Shown: one piece after another, positions 1 to 6,304 of the stretch
Layout of the letters: the number at the start of each line of letters is the position of its first letter
How positions within the stretch are numbered: position 1 is the stretch's first letter
Origin: Actinomycetota bacterium
GTDB taxonomy: Bacteria > Actinomycetota > Actinomycetes > Nanopelagicales > Nanopelagicaceae
Reading direction: 5' to 3'
Length of the DNA: 9,306 nucleotides
Assembly: GCA_009700365.1 (NCBI GenBank)
Contig: WLME01000032.1
Location: 1-9,306, forward strand
Position numbers and translations under genes: made by a program
The notes under the pieces: model-generated
What the model was told of the DNA's origin: nothing
The model's input: the letters and a program-made list of their open reading frames with translations, nothing else
Database searches by the model: none

Positions 1-16
1 ACAGTCGGAATAAAAA

Positions 17-940
17 ATGGCCGCTAAAGATTTATATGAAAAGGACTTCTACAAGATCCTCGGCGTAGATAAGAAAGCATCTGCCGATGAGATCAAGAAG
101 AAGTACCGTTCTTTAGCGCGCGATTTACACCCTGATAAGAATCAAGGTGATACTGCTTTGGAAGATAAGTTCAAGGCAGTCTCTGAGGCTTATGACATCT
201 TGTCTGATTCCAAAAAGCGCGCCGAATACGATGAAGCTCGTTCATATTACGAACGCGGTGGGTTCCGCGCACCAACTGGCGGAGGGCAATACCAAGGTGG
301 AGATTTCTCTGACATCTTCGGTGGCGGAAACCCTCAAGATATCTTTGCTAATTTATTTGGTGGCGGTGGACGTCGCGGCCCACGTAAAGGCAGCGACCTA
401 CAAACAGAAGCCACCATTACATTTAAAGAAGCCGTCTTTGGAACAACTCTTGATTTAAAACTCAATACCGATGGAAATGGCCCACAAAATATTTCCGCAA
501 GAGTTCCTGCCGGTGTTAATGATGGCGCAAAGATTCGCGTTAAAGGAAAAGGTGCACCTGGTGAGGCCGGTCCTGGGGATCTCTTTATTGAGCTACATGT
601 AAAGCCCCACGCTACTTTTTCACGTAAAGGTGAGAACTTGTTACTCACTCTCCCTGTTACATTTGCAGAAGCAGCTCTTGGTGCCGATATTAAAGTTCCA
701 ACGCTTTCAGGTGATGATGTCACCGTGCGTTTAGCTGCAGGAACTCCAACCGGCCGCGTGCTGCGCGTTAAAGGCCGCGGTATTAAGAAAGGCGCAGTAA
801 CTGGCGACTTACTCGTCACCGTAGAAGTACAAGTTCCACGACGCGTTGAAGGAAAAGCAGAAGAAGCAATCAAAGCTTTTGCAGCAGCAACTGCAGACCA
901 CGATATCCGCGCAGAATTTGTTGCAAAGGCAAAGTCATGA
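17..940 (+). CDS. dnaJ: DnaJ-family co-chaperone, class II (no zinc finger)
   Basis: Cytoplasmic Hsp40 co-chaperone that delivers substrates to DnaK and stimulates its ATPase. The J domain spans about residues 8-75 with the HPD motif at 38-40. A Gly/Phe-rich linker follows (about 81-125, with repeated FGGG), then two substrate-binding beta domains (about 127-198 and 204-275). The four CxxCxGxG repeats of class I DnaJ are absent: the chain runs straight from the first beta domain (FKEAVFG, 136-142) to the VPAGVNDG motif (163-170), and there is no cysteine in the protein. It is therefore built like CbpA/class II, and 307 aa fits that class. The ATG at 17 starts just before the J domain. A TAA at 11-13 may be the end of an upstream gene, plausibly grpE, but only three codons are visible. 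The stop overlaps hspR by 4 bp, so the two are translationally coupled. Family assignment is certain; calling it the dnaK-operon DnaJ is inference. Confidence 0.95.
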   Translation: MAAKDLYEKDFYKILGVDKKASADEIKKKYRSLARDLHPDKNQGDTALEDKFKAVSEAYDILSDSKKRAEYDEARSYYERGGFRAPTGGGQYQGGDFSDIFGGGNPQDIFANLFGGGGRRGPRKGSDLQTEATITFKEAVFGTTLDLKLNTDGNGPQNISARVPAGVNDGAKIRVKGKGAPGEAGPGDLFIELHVKPHATFSRKGENLLLTLPVTFAEAALGADIKVPTLSGDDVTVRLAAGTPTGRVLRVKGRGIKKGAVTGDLLVTVEVQVPRRVEGKAEEAIKAFAAATADHDIRAEFVAKAKS

Positions 941-1332
941 CAAAAGATTTGCCCACTGAAGATCATCCAGATGATGATGCAGGACTGTATGTAATTTCAG
1001 TAGCTGCAGAACTTTCTGGGCTACACCCACAAACTCTCCGTCAATACGATCGGTTAGGTTTAGTTTCACCAGACCGCACCGTTGGACGTAATCGTCGTTA
1101 CTCACTCCGTGATATCGCATCGTTGCGCATGGTGCAACGGCTTGTCGGTGAAGGAATCAATCACGCAGGAATTAAACGCATTATCGAACTCGAAACCGCA
1201 ATGGCAAATATGGCAGTCGAAGTCGCGAAGTTACGTATCGAAGTAGACGCACTCATCGAACAGAATCCGCCTAAAGGATTAGCAACACGTAAGAAACAAG
1301 ACGTCATCATTTACAGAGAAGAAGATAAGTAG
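937..1332 (+). CDS. hspR: HspR, MerR-family heat-shock repressor
   Basis: Transcriptional repressor of the dnaK operon in actinobacteria, where it binds HAIR inverted repeats and uses DnaK as co-repressor (family knowledge). The sequence shows a MerR-type winged helix: YVISVAAELSGLHPQTLRQY (residues 18-37) covers the helix-turn-helix, GLVSP (41-45) follows it, and the wing is GRNRRYS (50-56). A second helical part (57-85) precedes a coiled-coil-like segment with heptad-spaced hydrophobics (about 86-108), which is the usual dimerisation helix. The length of 131 aa is normal for HspR. The ATG overlaps the dnaJ stop (ATGA), the arrangement expected for dnaJ-hspR coupling. No HAIR element (CTTGAGT-N7-ACTCAAG) is visible in this window; the operon promoter must lie upstream of it. 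The acidic, proline-containing first 16 residues are outside the conserved fold. Confidence 0.95.
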   Translation: MTKDLPTEDHPDDDAGLYVISVAAELSGLHPQTLRQYDRLGLVSPDRTVGRNRRYSLRDIASLRMVQRLVGEGINHAGIKRIIELETAMANMAVEVAKLRIEVDALIEQNPPKGLATRKKQDVIIYREEDK

Positions 1333-1347
1333 AGATAAGGTCACCTC

Positions 1348-1881
1348 ATGAGCGCACGCGATAATCTAAAGAACGAAATCGTTAAGAAGGCTGTTGTCCA
1401 TGGCAAAGTTATTTTGTCTTCAGGCAAGGAAGCCGACTACTACGTCGATCTTCGCCGCGTCACCCTCGATCATGTTGCAGCCCCTCTTGTTGGTGAAGTT
1501 ATGCTCGATCTCACCAAAGACCTCGATTACGACGCTGTCGGTGGCCTTACTTTGGGTGCAGACCCAGTAGCTACAGCGATGATGCATGTGGCTGCCCGCA
1601 ACGGTAAGAACATTGATTCTTTTGTAGTTCGTAAAGCTGAAAAAGCACACGGGCTTCAGCGCCGCATCGAAGGCCCAGATGTAAAAGGCAAGAAAGTCTT
1701 AGCCGTTGAAGATACATCAACAACTGGCGGATCAGTTCTTACAGCTGTTGAAGCGCTGAAAGAAGCCGGCGCAATCATCGTTGGCGTTGCAGTAATTGTT
1801 GAACGCGGTGCAAAGCAAGCAATCCTCGATGCTGGCTATAAATATTACGCTGCCTACTCGCTTGAAGATTTAGGTCTCTAA
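1348..1881 (+). CDS. pyrE: Orotate phosphoribosyltransferase
   Basis: Cytoplasmic enzyme of de novo pyrimidine synthesis that joins orotate and PRPP to give orotidine 5'-monophosphate and pyrophosphate (EC 2.4.2.10). Recognisable elements are the N-terminal SGKEADYYVDLRRV (25-38) for orotate binding, VGGLTLGADPVATA (64-77), the flexible catalytic loop with RKAEKAHGLQRRIEG (95-109), and the type I PRTase PRPP-binding motif VLAVEDTSTTGGS (117-129), where E-D-T-S-T-T-G-G is intact. At 177 aa it has a usual length. The ATG lies 15 bp after the hspR stop with a modest AAGG at 1337-1340, so co-transcription with dnaJ-hspR is likely. It ends 4 bp from the convergent dedA-like gene, with no terminator hairpin visible between them. 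Confidence 0.95.
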   Translation: MSARDNLKNEIVKKAVVHGKVILSSGKEADYYVDLRRVTLDHVAAPLVGEVMLDLTKDLDYDAVGGLTLGADPVATAMMHVAARNGKNIDSFVVRKAEKAHGLQRRIEGPDVKGKKVLAVEDTSTTGGSVLTAVEALKEAGAIIVGVAVIVERGAKQAILDAGYKYYAAYSLEDLGL

Positions 1882-1885
1882 GAAA

Positions 1886-2536
1886 TCAAGAGTGGTGTTT
1901 GCGCGTACTCCACTCGCGGAAAAACTCGACTGCTACTGGAATAACACTGATGATAATTATCAGCCCAACAATCGGTAGTAAATACTTATCTACAGAACCC
2001 TTGAGTTTCTCACCGAGGATAAATCCAGCGCCAAGCACTAGTTGAGTCCAAATAACTGCGCCAGTAATGTTCCAAACCAAGAACTTCTTCATTGGAATAC
2101 CAACGATGCCAGCAAGTGGATTAATAAGTGTTCTCACAAATGGAATAAAGCGCGATAGGACAAGAGCTTTACCGGTGCCATATTTTGTCAGCCACTTTTC
2201 AGTCGCAAGAACTCTTTGGCGGTTAAAGAAACGACCATCGGGGCGATCAAAGAGTTTGCGACCATAGGTGGAACCAAACCAATGTCCAACTTGGGAACCA
2301 AGAATTGCTGCGATGGGAGCACCGATAAATAAAAGAACAGGATTTAAGGATGCCCCACCAAGAATTGCGGCACCAGAGCCAGATGCTGCGACACCAGCAA
2401 TAAATAGGAGAGAGTCACCAGGAAATGCCAGCCCCACCAAGAGCCCAGTCTCTGCAAAGATAATAGCGAGCACACCAATTAACCCGAGATCTCCGACGAT
2501 TGAATGTGCATCGAAGAGGTTGGCGAGAGTATTCAT
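1886..2536 (-). CDS. DedA/VTT-family membrane protein
   Basis: Polytopic inner-membrane protein of the DedA (SNARE-associated/VTT) family. Some members flip undecaprenyl phosphate or other lipids and support proton-motive-force homeostasis; the role of this one cannot be read from sequence. Family signs are the acidic pair FAET (27-30) and FPGDSLLFIAG (38-48), the glycine-rich re-entrant region (SQVGHWFGSTYGRKLF, 81-96), and the conserved arginines in SRFIPFVRT (128-136) followed by NPLAGIVGIPMKKFLVWN. Hydrophobic segments lie at about 17-38, 42-58, 66-84, 137-147, 157-176 and 186-204. The length of 216 aa is standard. The ATG at 2536 has no clear Shine-Dalgarno sequence. A TANNNT -10-like TACCTT sits 11 nt upstream (minus strand, 2548-2553), so a leaderless transcript is possible. 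It diverges from the GH32 gene across only 23 bp and converges on pyrE. Confidence 0.9.
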   Translation of the reverse strand: MNTLANLFDAHSIVGDLGLIGVLAIIFAETGLLVGLAFPGDSLLFIAGVAASGSGAAILGGASLNPVLLFIGAPIAAILGSQVGHWFGSTYGRKLFDRPDGRFFNRQRVLATEKWLTKYGTGKALVLSRFIPFVRTLINPLAGIVGIPMKKFLVWNITGAVIWTQLVLGAGFILGEKLKGSVDKYLLPIVGLIIIISVIPVAVEFFREWSTRKHHS

Positions 2537-2541
2537 AACGT

Positions 2542-2551
2542 GAGGATAAGG
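2542..2551 (+). promoter_or_regulatory. Ribosome binding site supporting the GTG start of the GH32 gene
   Basis: GAGG at 2542-2545 and AAGG at 2548-2551 precede the GTG at 2560; the AAGG is spaced 8 nt from it. The next in-frame ATG is Met27 inside the catalytic WMNDPNG motif, so it cannot be the start, and the GTG with this site is the best choice. Confidence 0.6.
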
Positions 2552-2559
2552 TACGTGCC

Positions 2560-3855
2560 GTGATTACGCATCCATCAGGCGAACTTCGGAACGAGAAATT
2601 CCGTCCCCAATTTCACTTCACCCCGACGCGCAATTGGATGAATGACCCCAACGGTCTTTTCTATTACAAAGGTAAGTACCACCTATTTTTTCAGCATAAT
2701 CCGCGGGCTATCGACTGGGGCAATATGTCGTGGGGCCACGCAGTAAGTACTGATTTGTATAACTGGCAAGAACTCCCAATTGCAATCAACTGCACTGAAA
2801 CGACAGGTATATTTTCTGGCAGCGCAGTAGTTGATCACAACAACACTTCAGGCTTTGGCACAAAGGAAAATCCACCGATAGTTGCGATTTATACCGAACA
2901 TCACAATGATGAAAGTAATCAATCACAATGCCTGGCTTACAGCGTTGATGAGGGCCTAACCTTTACAAAATATGCGGGCAACCCTGTTCTTAATATCAAT
3001 GAAAAGAATTTCCGCGATCCTAAAGTGCAATGGATTGAAGGCCAATGGCTTATGACCGTGGCGCTCGCAAGCGATTTCAAAATCTCTTTTTACTCATCTC
3101 CAAATTTAATAGAGTGGACACATCTGAGTGATTTTGGTCCAGCTGCAGAAATCGGTGGAGTCTGGGAATGTCCAGACCTGATTCAATTTGGCGAAAAGTG
3201 GGTTCTCTTAGTTTCACTTAACCCAGGTGGTTACCAAATCGGTTCAGGAACCCAATACTTCATAGGTCAATGGACCGGCACTGAATTTATTGCCGACGAC
3301 ACCACAACTCGCTGGCTTGATTACGGGCGAGACAACTACGCAGGTGTGACCTTTTCAAATGCACCGGATGATAAAAAAATCTTTCTTGGATGGATGAGCA
3401 ATTGGCACTATGCATCGAAAGTTCCAACTAACCCATGGCGTAGCGCAATGACTCTCCCGCGCGAACTTTCATTGCGTGGAGATCGATTGATACAAACTCC
3501 CATCAACTGCCCAGATGGTTTCCCTGAAGTGTCATTCACAACCCAGGAAGGTTCAATAAAGATTTCTGAAAATGAAAACCGATATGTTGAAATTGGAGTA
3601 CACAACAAGACCCTTTTCGTAGACACCAGCAATGCCTGGAATGAACTCGAAGCCCCAACCCGCCAAGAGATCGCAGTAGGAGACCGCACCCTTGATATCC
3701 GAGTCATCATCGACCGGGGCTCCATCGAGCTCTTTGCCGACGGTGGGGCCATCTCGGTCACCAACCTGGTCTTTGTCGATACCCACCTAAGCGCCATCGA
3801 GGTGGGCGAAGGAATATCCGCGCTTGCGTACAGCGGGCTCTCACTCCACGCCTAA
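2560..3855 (+). CDS. Glycoside hydrolase family 32, fructan beta-fructosidase/exo-levanase type, cytoplasmic
   Basis: Hydrolyses terminal beta-fructofuranosides from fructo-oligosaccharides, levan or inulin, or splits sucrose; exact substrate not provable here. All three GH32 catalytic residues are present: nucleophile D29 in WMNDPNG (26-32), stabiliser D153 in FRDP (151-154), and acid/base E203 in WECPD (202-206). WGHAVSTDLYNW (58-69), FSGSAV (85-90) and LDYGRDNYAGVTFSN (253-267) complete the five-bladed propeller. FLGWMSNWHYA (275-285) and PWRSAMTLPRELSL (292-305) resemble exo-levanases (SacC-like) more than sucrose-6-phosphate hydrolases. A short beta-sandwich ends with IIDRGSIELFADGG (383-396). 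There is no signal peptide or transmembrane segment, so the enzyme should act inside the cell on imported sugar, matching the downstream transporter. It starts with GTG. At 431 aa it is at the short end of the family. Confidence 0.92.
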   Translation: MITHPSGELRNEKFRPQFHFTPTRNWMNDPNGLFYYKGKYHLFFQHNPRAIDWGNMSWGHAVSTDLYNWQELPIAINCTETTGIFSGSAVVDHNNTSGFGTKENPPIVAIYTEHHNDESNQSQCLAYSVDEGLTFTKYAGNPVLNINEKNFRDPKVQWIEGQWLMTVALASDFKISFYSSPNLIEWTHLSDFGPAAEIGGVWECPDLIQFGEKWVLLVSLNPGGYQIGSGTQYFIGQWTGTEFIADDTTTRWLDYGRDNYAGVTFSNAPDDKKIFLGWMSNWHYASKVPTNPWRSAMTLPRELSLRGDRLIQTPINCPDGFPEVSFTTQEGSIKISENENRYVEIGVHNKTLFVDTSNAWNELEAPTRQEIAVGDRTLDIRVIIDRGSIELFADGGAISVTNLVFVDTHLSAIEVGEGISALAYSGLSLHA

Positions 3856-3865
3856 CTAGCCGTAC

Positions 3866-3898
3866 AACCTGCAAAAACCTGCAAAAAAACGTTGCAGG
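3866..3898. promoter_or_regulatory. Candidate LacI-family operator before the binding-protein gene
   Basis: Two exact 10-bp tandem units AACCTGCAAA occupy 3866-3875 and 3876-3885. The second unit also forms an inverted repeat, CCTGCAA-N7-TTGCAGG, at 3878-3898. An AACGTT core with central CG sits at 3888-3893. The same pair of TGCAAAAA half-sites, with the same 10-bp spacing, recurs in the lacI promoter at 8149-8166. The position, just upstream of or overlapping the likely -35 of the transporter operon, suits repression by the product of the 7126-8133 gene. Binding is inferred, not shown. Confidence 0.65.
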
Positions 3899-3920
3899 AC
3901 AGTTATCGCCAACCTATTTC
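3892..3920 (+). promoter_or_regulatory. Candidate promoter of the binding-protein/permease operon
   Basis: TTGCAG (3892-3897) lies 17 bp upstream of TATTTC (3915-3920). The -35 is good and the -10 is weak. If used, the transcript would start near 3927, giving a leader of about 75 nt with a good ribosome binding site, and the right arm of the operator would overlap the -35. The rest of 3899-4000 holds only a weak hairpin (GCCAAC 3955-3960 with GTTTGGC 3971-3977, one bulge). Confidence 0.35.
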
Positions 3921-4000
3921 GTTGCTAGCCATACGCATTTACCGTTGCCCCACTGCCAACTTCGAGAGACGTTTGGCTAAACCCTTGAAAGGACTACTTC

Positions 4001-5335
4001 ATGAAGAAGTTTACAAAGATCGGTGCACTCGCACTGGCTTCTGCACTCACTGTTTCTGTTGTTGCTGCAACATCTCCAGCATCAGCTGCAACATGTGCAA
4101 AGCGCACAAACGTAACAATGCTCGGAACAATTAAGACTGAAATCAAAGACCAGTTCCAAGCTGCAGTAAAGAAGTACAACACCAGCCAGAAGTGCTACAC
4201 ACTCAAGACAATTATTGGTGACAGCAAACTTACATTCCTCCAGAACATCACACCTATGTATGCTGCGAAGAATGCTCCAACAATTTCTTACACACTCCAA
4301 GAGATTCCTAACATGGCTGACAAGGTCTTGGATCTCAAGAACACAAAGCTTGCAAAGCTTGTATCACCAGGACTTCTTGCAGCAGCAAATGTTGGCGGAA
4401 AGCAAGTTGGTGTCCCATCAACAGCTGAAGCTTTCGGTCTTCTTTACAACAAGAAGGTTCTTGATGCAGCAGGCATTAATCCAGCATCAATCAAGACACG
4501 TACAGATCTTGAGAACGCATTCAAAACTCTCCAGGCTAAGGGCAAGAAGGCAGTTCACTTCTCAGCTATCTGGTGGTCACTTGGTGCACACTTCACAAAT
4601 ATCTACCATGCAAGTTCTGCAAAGACACACGAAGGTCGCTTGGCTGTTCTAGATTCACTATCTGATGGCAACAAGAACCTCACAACAGATCCTGTCTGGA
4701 AGAACTGGCTTGCAACATTTGATCTTCTAAAGAAGTACAACGGATCAGAAGCAAACCTCACAGATACTGAATACGACGCATCAATCACAGATCTCGCATC
4801 TGGCGACTACGGCTTCCTATTCCAAGGTAACTGGACTGAGCCAAACTTGATGACAGCTGCTGCTGGCACAGATTTCGGAATCATGAACCTCCCAATTAGC
4901 ACAAGTGCAACGGCTTATGGAAATGATTCAATTCCTGTCGGCGTACCTGGCTACTTCATGATCGATGCAAAGCAGTCAACAAAGGCTGAACAAGCTGGAG
5001 CACTTGACTTCCTTACATGGCTCTACACATCAGCAGCTGGCCAGCACTTCGTTGCTGATCCAGTAACAAAGGGTGGAATGGGCTTTATCCCTGTTTACAG
5101 CGGATTCAAGGTTCAGCCAGCTACATTCATGGCGCGTGAAATCGCTAAGTATGTTGCAGCTGGTAAGACACTCGAGTGGATTAACACCTACTACCCAGCA
5201 GGTCTCCAAGAGACAGTTGGAAAGGTATCTATGCAGCAGTACTTCACCGACAAGATCAGTTCAGCTGACCTTGCTAAGGCGATTCAAGATGCATGGAAGG
5301 GTTCTACAAAGACCTGGCGTGGAGAATCTGCATAA
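4001..5335 (+). CDS. Sugar ABC transporter solute-binding protein (SBP_bac_1 type)
   Basis: Extracytoplasmic binding protein that captures a sugar, probably an oligosaccharide, for the two permeases encoded next. The N-terminus is a classical Sec signal peptide: MKKFTK, a hydrophobic core (about 7-22), then a likely cleavage after PASA (26-29). No lipobox is seen (Cys32 follows SAAT), so this is not an obvious lipoprotein. The mature chain has family-1 traits: VGVPSTAEAFGLLYNKKVLDAAGI (137-159), ASGDYGFLFQGNW (266-278), and PVGVPGYFMID (312-322). Its only two cysteines, C32 and C65, could form a disulfide. At 444 aa the length is usual. The start is supported by AAAGGA at 3988-3993, 7 nt before the ATG. 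Codon choice differs from the permeases: lysine is almost all AAG and threonine mostly ACA, as expected for a very highly expressed gene. The hairpin after it separates it from the permeases. Ligand specificity is inferred from the adjacent GH32 gene. Confidence 0.93.
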   Translation: MKKFTKIGALALASALTVSVVAATSPASAATCAKRTNVTMLGTIKTEIKDQFQAAVKKYNTSQKCYTLKTIIGDSKLTFLQNITPMYAAKNAPTISYTLQEIPNMADKVLDLKNTKLAKLVSPGLLAAANVGGKQVGVPSTAEAFGLLYNKKVLDAAGINPASIKTRTDLENAFKTLQAKGKKAVHFSAIWWSLGAHFTNIYHASSAKTHEGRLAVLDSLSDGNKNLTTDPVWKNWLATFDLLKKYNGSEANLTDTEYDASITDLASGDYGFLFQGNWTEPNLMTAAAGTDFGIMNLPISTSATAYGNDSIPVGVPGYFMIDAKQSTKAEQAGALDFLTWLYTSAAGQHFVADPVTKGGMGFIPVYSGFKVQPATFMAREIAKYVAAGKTLEWINTYYPAGLQETVGKVSMQQYFTDKISSADLAKAIQDAWKGSTKTWRGESA

Positions 5336-5372
5336 TTTGCAGACCCTCTAGTTAGGCAAAAAGAAAGAACAT

Positions 5373-5418
5373 AGAATCATCCTGAGGCGAGGAAACTCGC
5401 CTCAGGATGATTTTTCTT
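5373..5418 (+). terminator. Intrinsic terminator/mRNA-stabilising hairpin between binding protein and permeases
   Basis: A perfect 17-bp stem pairs 5375-5391 with 5396-5412 and is closed by a GAAA (GNRA) tetraloop at 5392-5395. It extends by a G-U and an A-U pair at the base. The right arm runs into TTTTT (5411-5415) and CTT. It starts 38 nt after the binding-protein stop and ends about 20 nt before the permease start. This is the typical place for partial termination or 3'-exonuclease protection, keeping the binding protein more abundant than the permeases. Confidence 0.88.
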
Positions 5419-5434
5419 AAAAGGAGAATTACAA

Positions 5435-6304
5435 ATGCCATCAGCGAGAGCAACAAAGAGGTTTCTGAAGTTTGCTCTAGTCCCGCTCGCGATCTTCTCA
5501 ATGGTTCTCGTTGTGCCTTTCGCAAATGGTTTCTATCTCACCTTTACCAATTGGGATGGTTTTGAATCCAGTAAATTTGTCGGATTTAGCAATTACACAA
5601 AATCGTTCCAAGATCCAACTTTCTGGGCAACACTTCGATTTACAACGCTCTTTGTTGTCGTCTCACTTATTTTAGTCAATGTTGTTGCATTCGGACTTGC
5701 CCTGATAGTCACATCAAAACTTCGCAGCAGAAACGTGCTGCGCACATTCTTCTTCGTGCCTAACCTCATCGGCGGCGTGATTCTTGGAGTCATTTGGCAA
5801 TTTATCTTTAATAGCGCAATTACTTCACTTGCAAAAAAATACGGATGGACTCTCTTCGAGCAATCCTGGCTTAACGACACAAATAAAGCTTTTTGGGCTC
5901 TGATTATTGTGACAGTGTGGCAATCCTCCGGCTACATGATGATTGTCTACATCACCGGACTCATCAGTATTGAAAACGATGTTCTCGAAGCATCGCAGAT
6001 CGATGGCGCCTCACCGCTTCGAACATTACTTTCAATCAAAATACCGCTTATGGCGCAGGCATTTACTATCGCTCTCTTCTTAACACTTCGCAGCGGATTC
6101 ATGGCATACGACGTAAACGTGGCACTCACAGGCGGTGGCCCATTCCGCACTACCGAATTGATTTCAATGCACATCTTCCAAGATGCCTTCGCGAATGGAA
6201 ACTTCGGCACCGGTCAATCAAAGGCAGTCATCATGTTCTTGATGGTCGCGGGTGCGGCGCTCTTGCAAGTCTCGGTCTCTAAGCGGTTGGAGGTCCAGCG
6301 ATGA
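5435..6304 (+). CDS. Sugar ABC transporter permease, MalF/UgpA type
   Basis: First membrane subunit of the importer. About six membrane segments are visible (roughly 12-33, 67-92, 102-127, 152-176, 206-222 and 262-282). The cytoplasmic EAA loop that docks onto the ATPase is at 183-204: LEASQIDGASPLRTLLSIKIP, with the E-A-(x)-DGA-(x6)-I-P pattern intact. TNWDGF (38-43), FVGFSNY (48-54) and LTGGGPFRTTEL (231-242) are family signatures. A strong AAGGAG (5421-5426) precedes the ATG by 8 nt; this site sits just after the hairpin, so the permease pair may be translated from read-through mRNA. The stop overlaps the next permease start (ATGA, 6301-6304). The length of 289 aa is typical. Confidence 0.95.
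   Translation: MPSARATKRFLKFALVPLAIFSMVLVVPFANGFYLTFTNWDGFESSKFVGFSNYTKSFQDPTFWATLRFTTLFVVVSLILVNVVAFGLALIVTSKLRSRNVLRTFFFVPNLIGGVILGVIWQFIFNSAITSLAKKYGWTLFEQSWLNDTNKAFWALIIVTVWQSSGYMMIVYITGLISIENDVLEASQIDGASPLRTLLSIKIPLMAQAFTIALFLTLRSGFMAYDVNVALTGGGPFRTTELISMHIFQDAFANGNFGTGQSKAVIMFLMVAGAALLQVSVSKRLEVQR

Noticed and set aside
334..966. Long reverse-strand open frame opposite dnaJ
   Set aside because: It is antisense to a clearly conserved gene, shows no recognisable domain, and has Ser/Pro/Arg-rich composition typical of a shadow frame.
2000..2006. CTTGAGT, half of an HspR HAIR element
   Set aside because: The ACTCAAG partner 7 bp further on is missing and the site lies inside the dedA-like coding region.
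3955..3977. Hairpin in the binding-protein leader (GCCAAC with GTTTGGC)
   Set aside because: Only six pairs with a bulge and a 10-nt loop; a second GCCAAC at 3908-3913 could pair equally well, so there is no strong case for a defined riboregulator.
4090..4102. Lipoprotein acylation site at Cys32 of the binding protein
   Set aside because: The residues before the cysteine (SAAT) do not fit the L-[AS]-[GA]-C lipobox, while PASA fits ordinary signal peptidase I cleavage.
3994..4182. Short reverse-strand frame opposite the start of the binding-protein gene
   Set aside because: It mirrors the signal-peptide codons, has no ribosome binding site and no family features.
3850..5357. 10-bp inverted repeat flanking the binding-protein gene (GCCTAACTAG at 3850-3859, CTAGTTAGGC at 5348-5357)
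   Set aside because: One arm includes the GH32 stop codon, there is no transposase or target duplication, and inverted 10-mers are expected many times by chance in a window of this size.
5829..5845. TTGCAAAAAAATACGG, similar to the operator half-site, inside the first permease gene
   Set aside because: Single copy, no second half-site at 10 bp, and it is explained by coding of Leu-Ala-Lys-Lys-Tyr.
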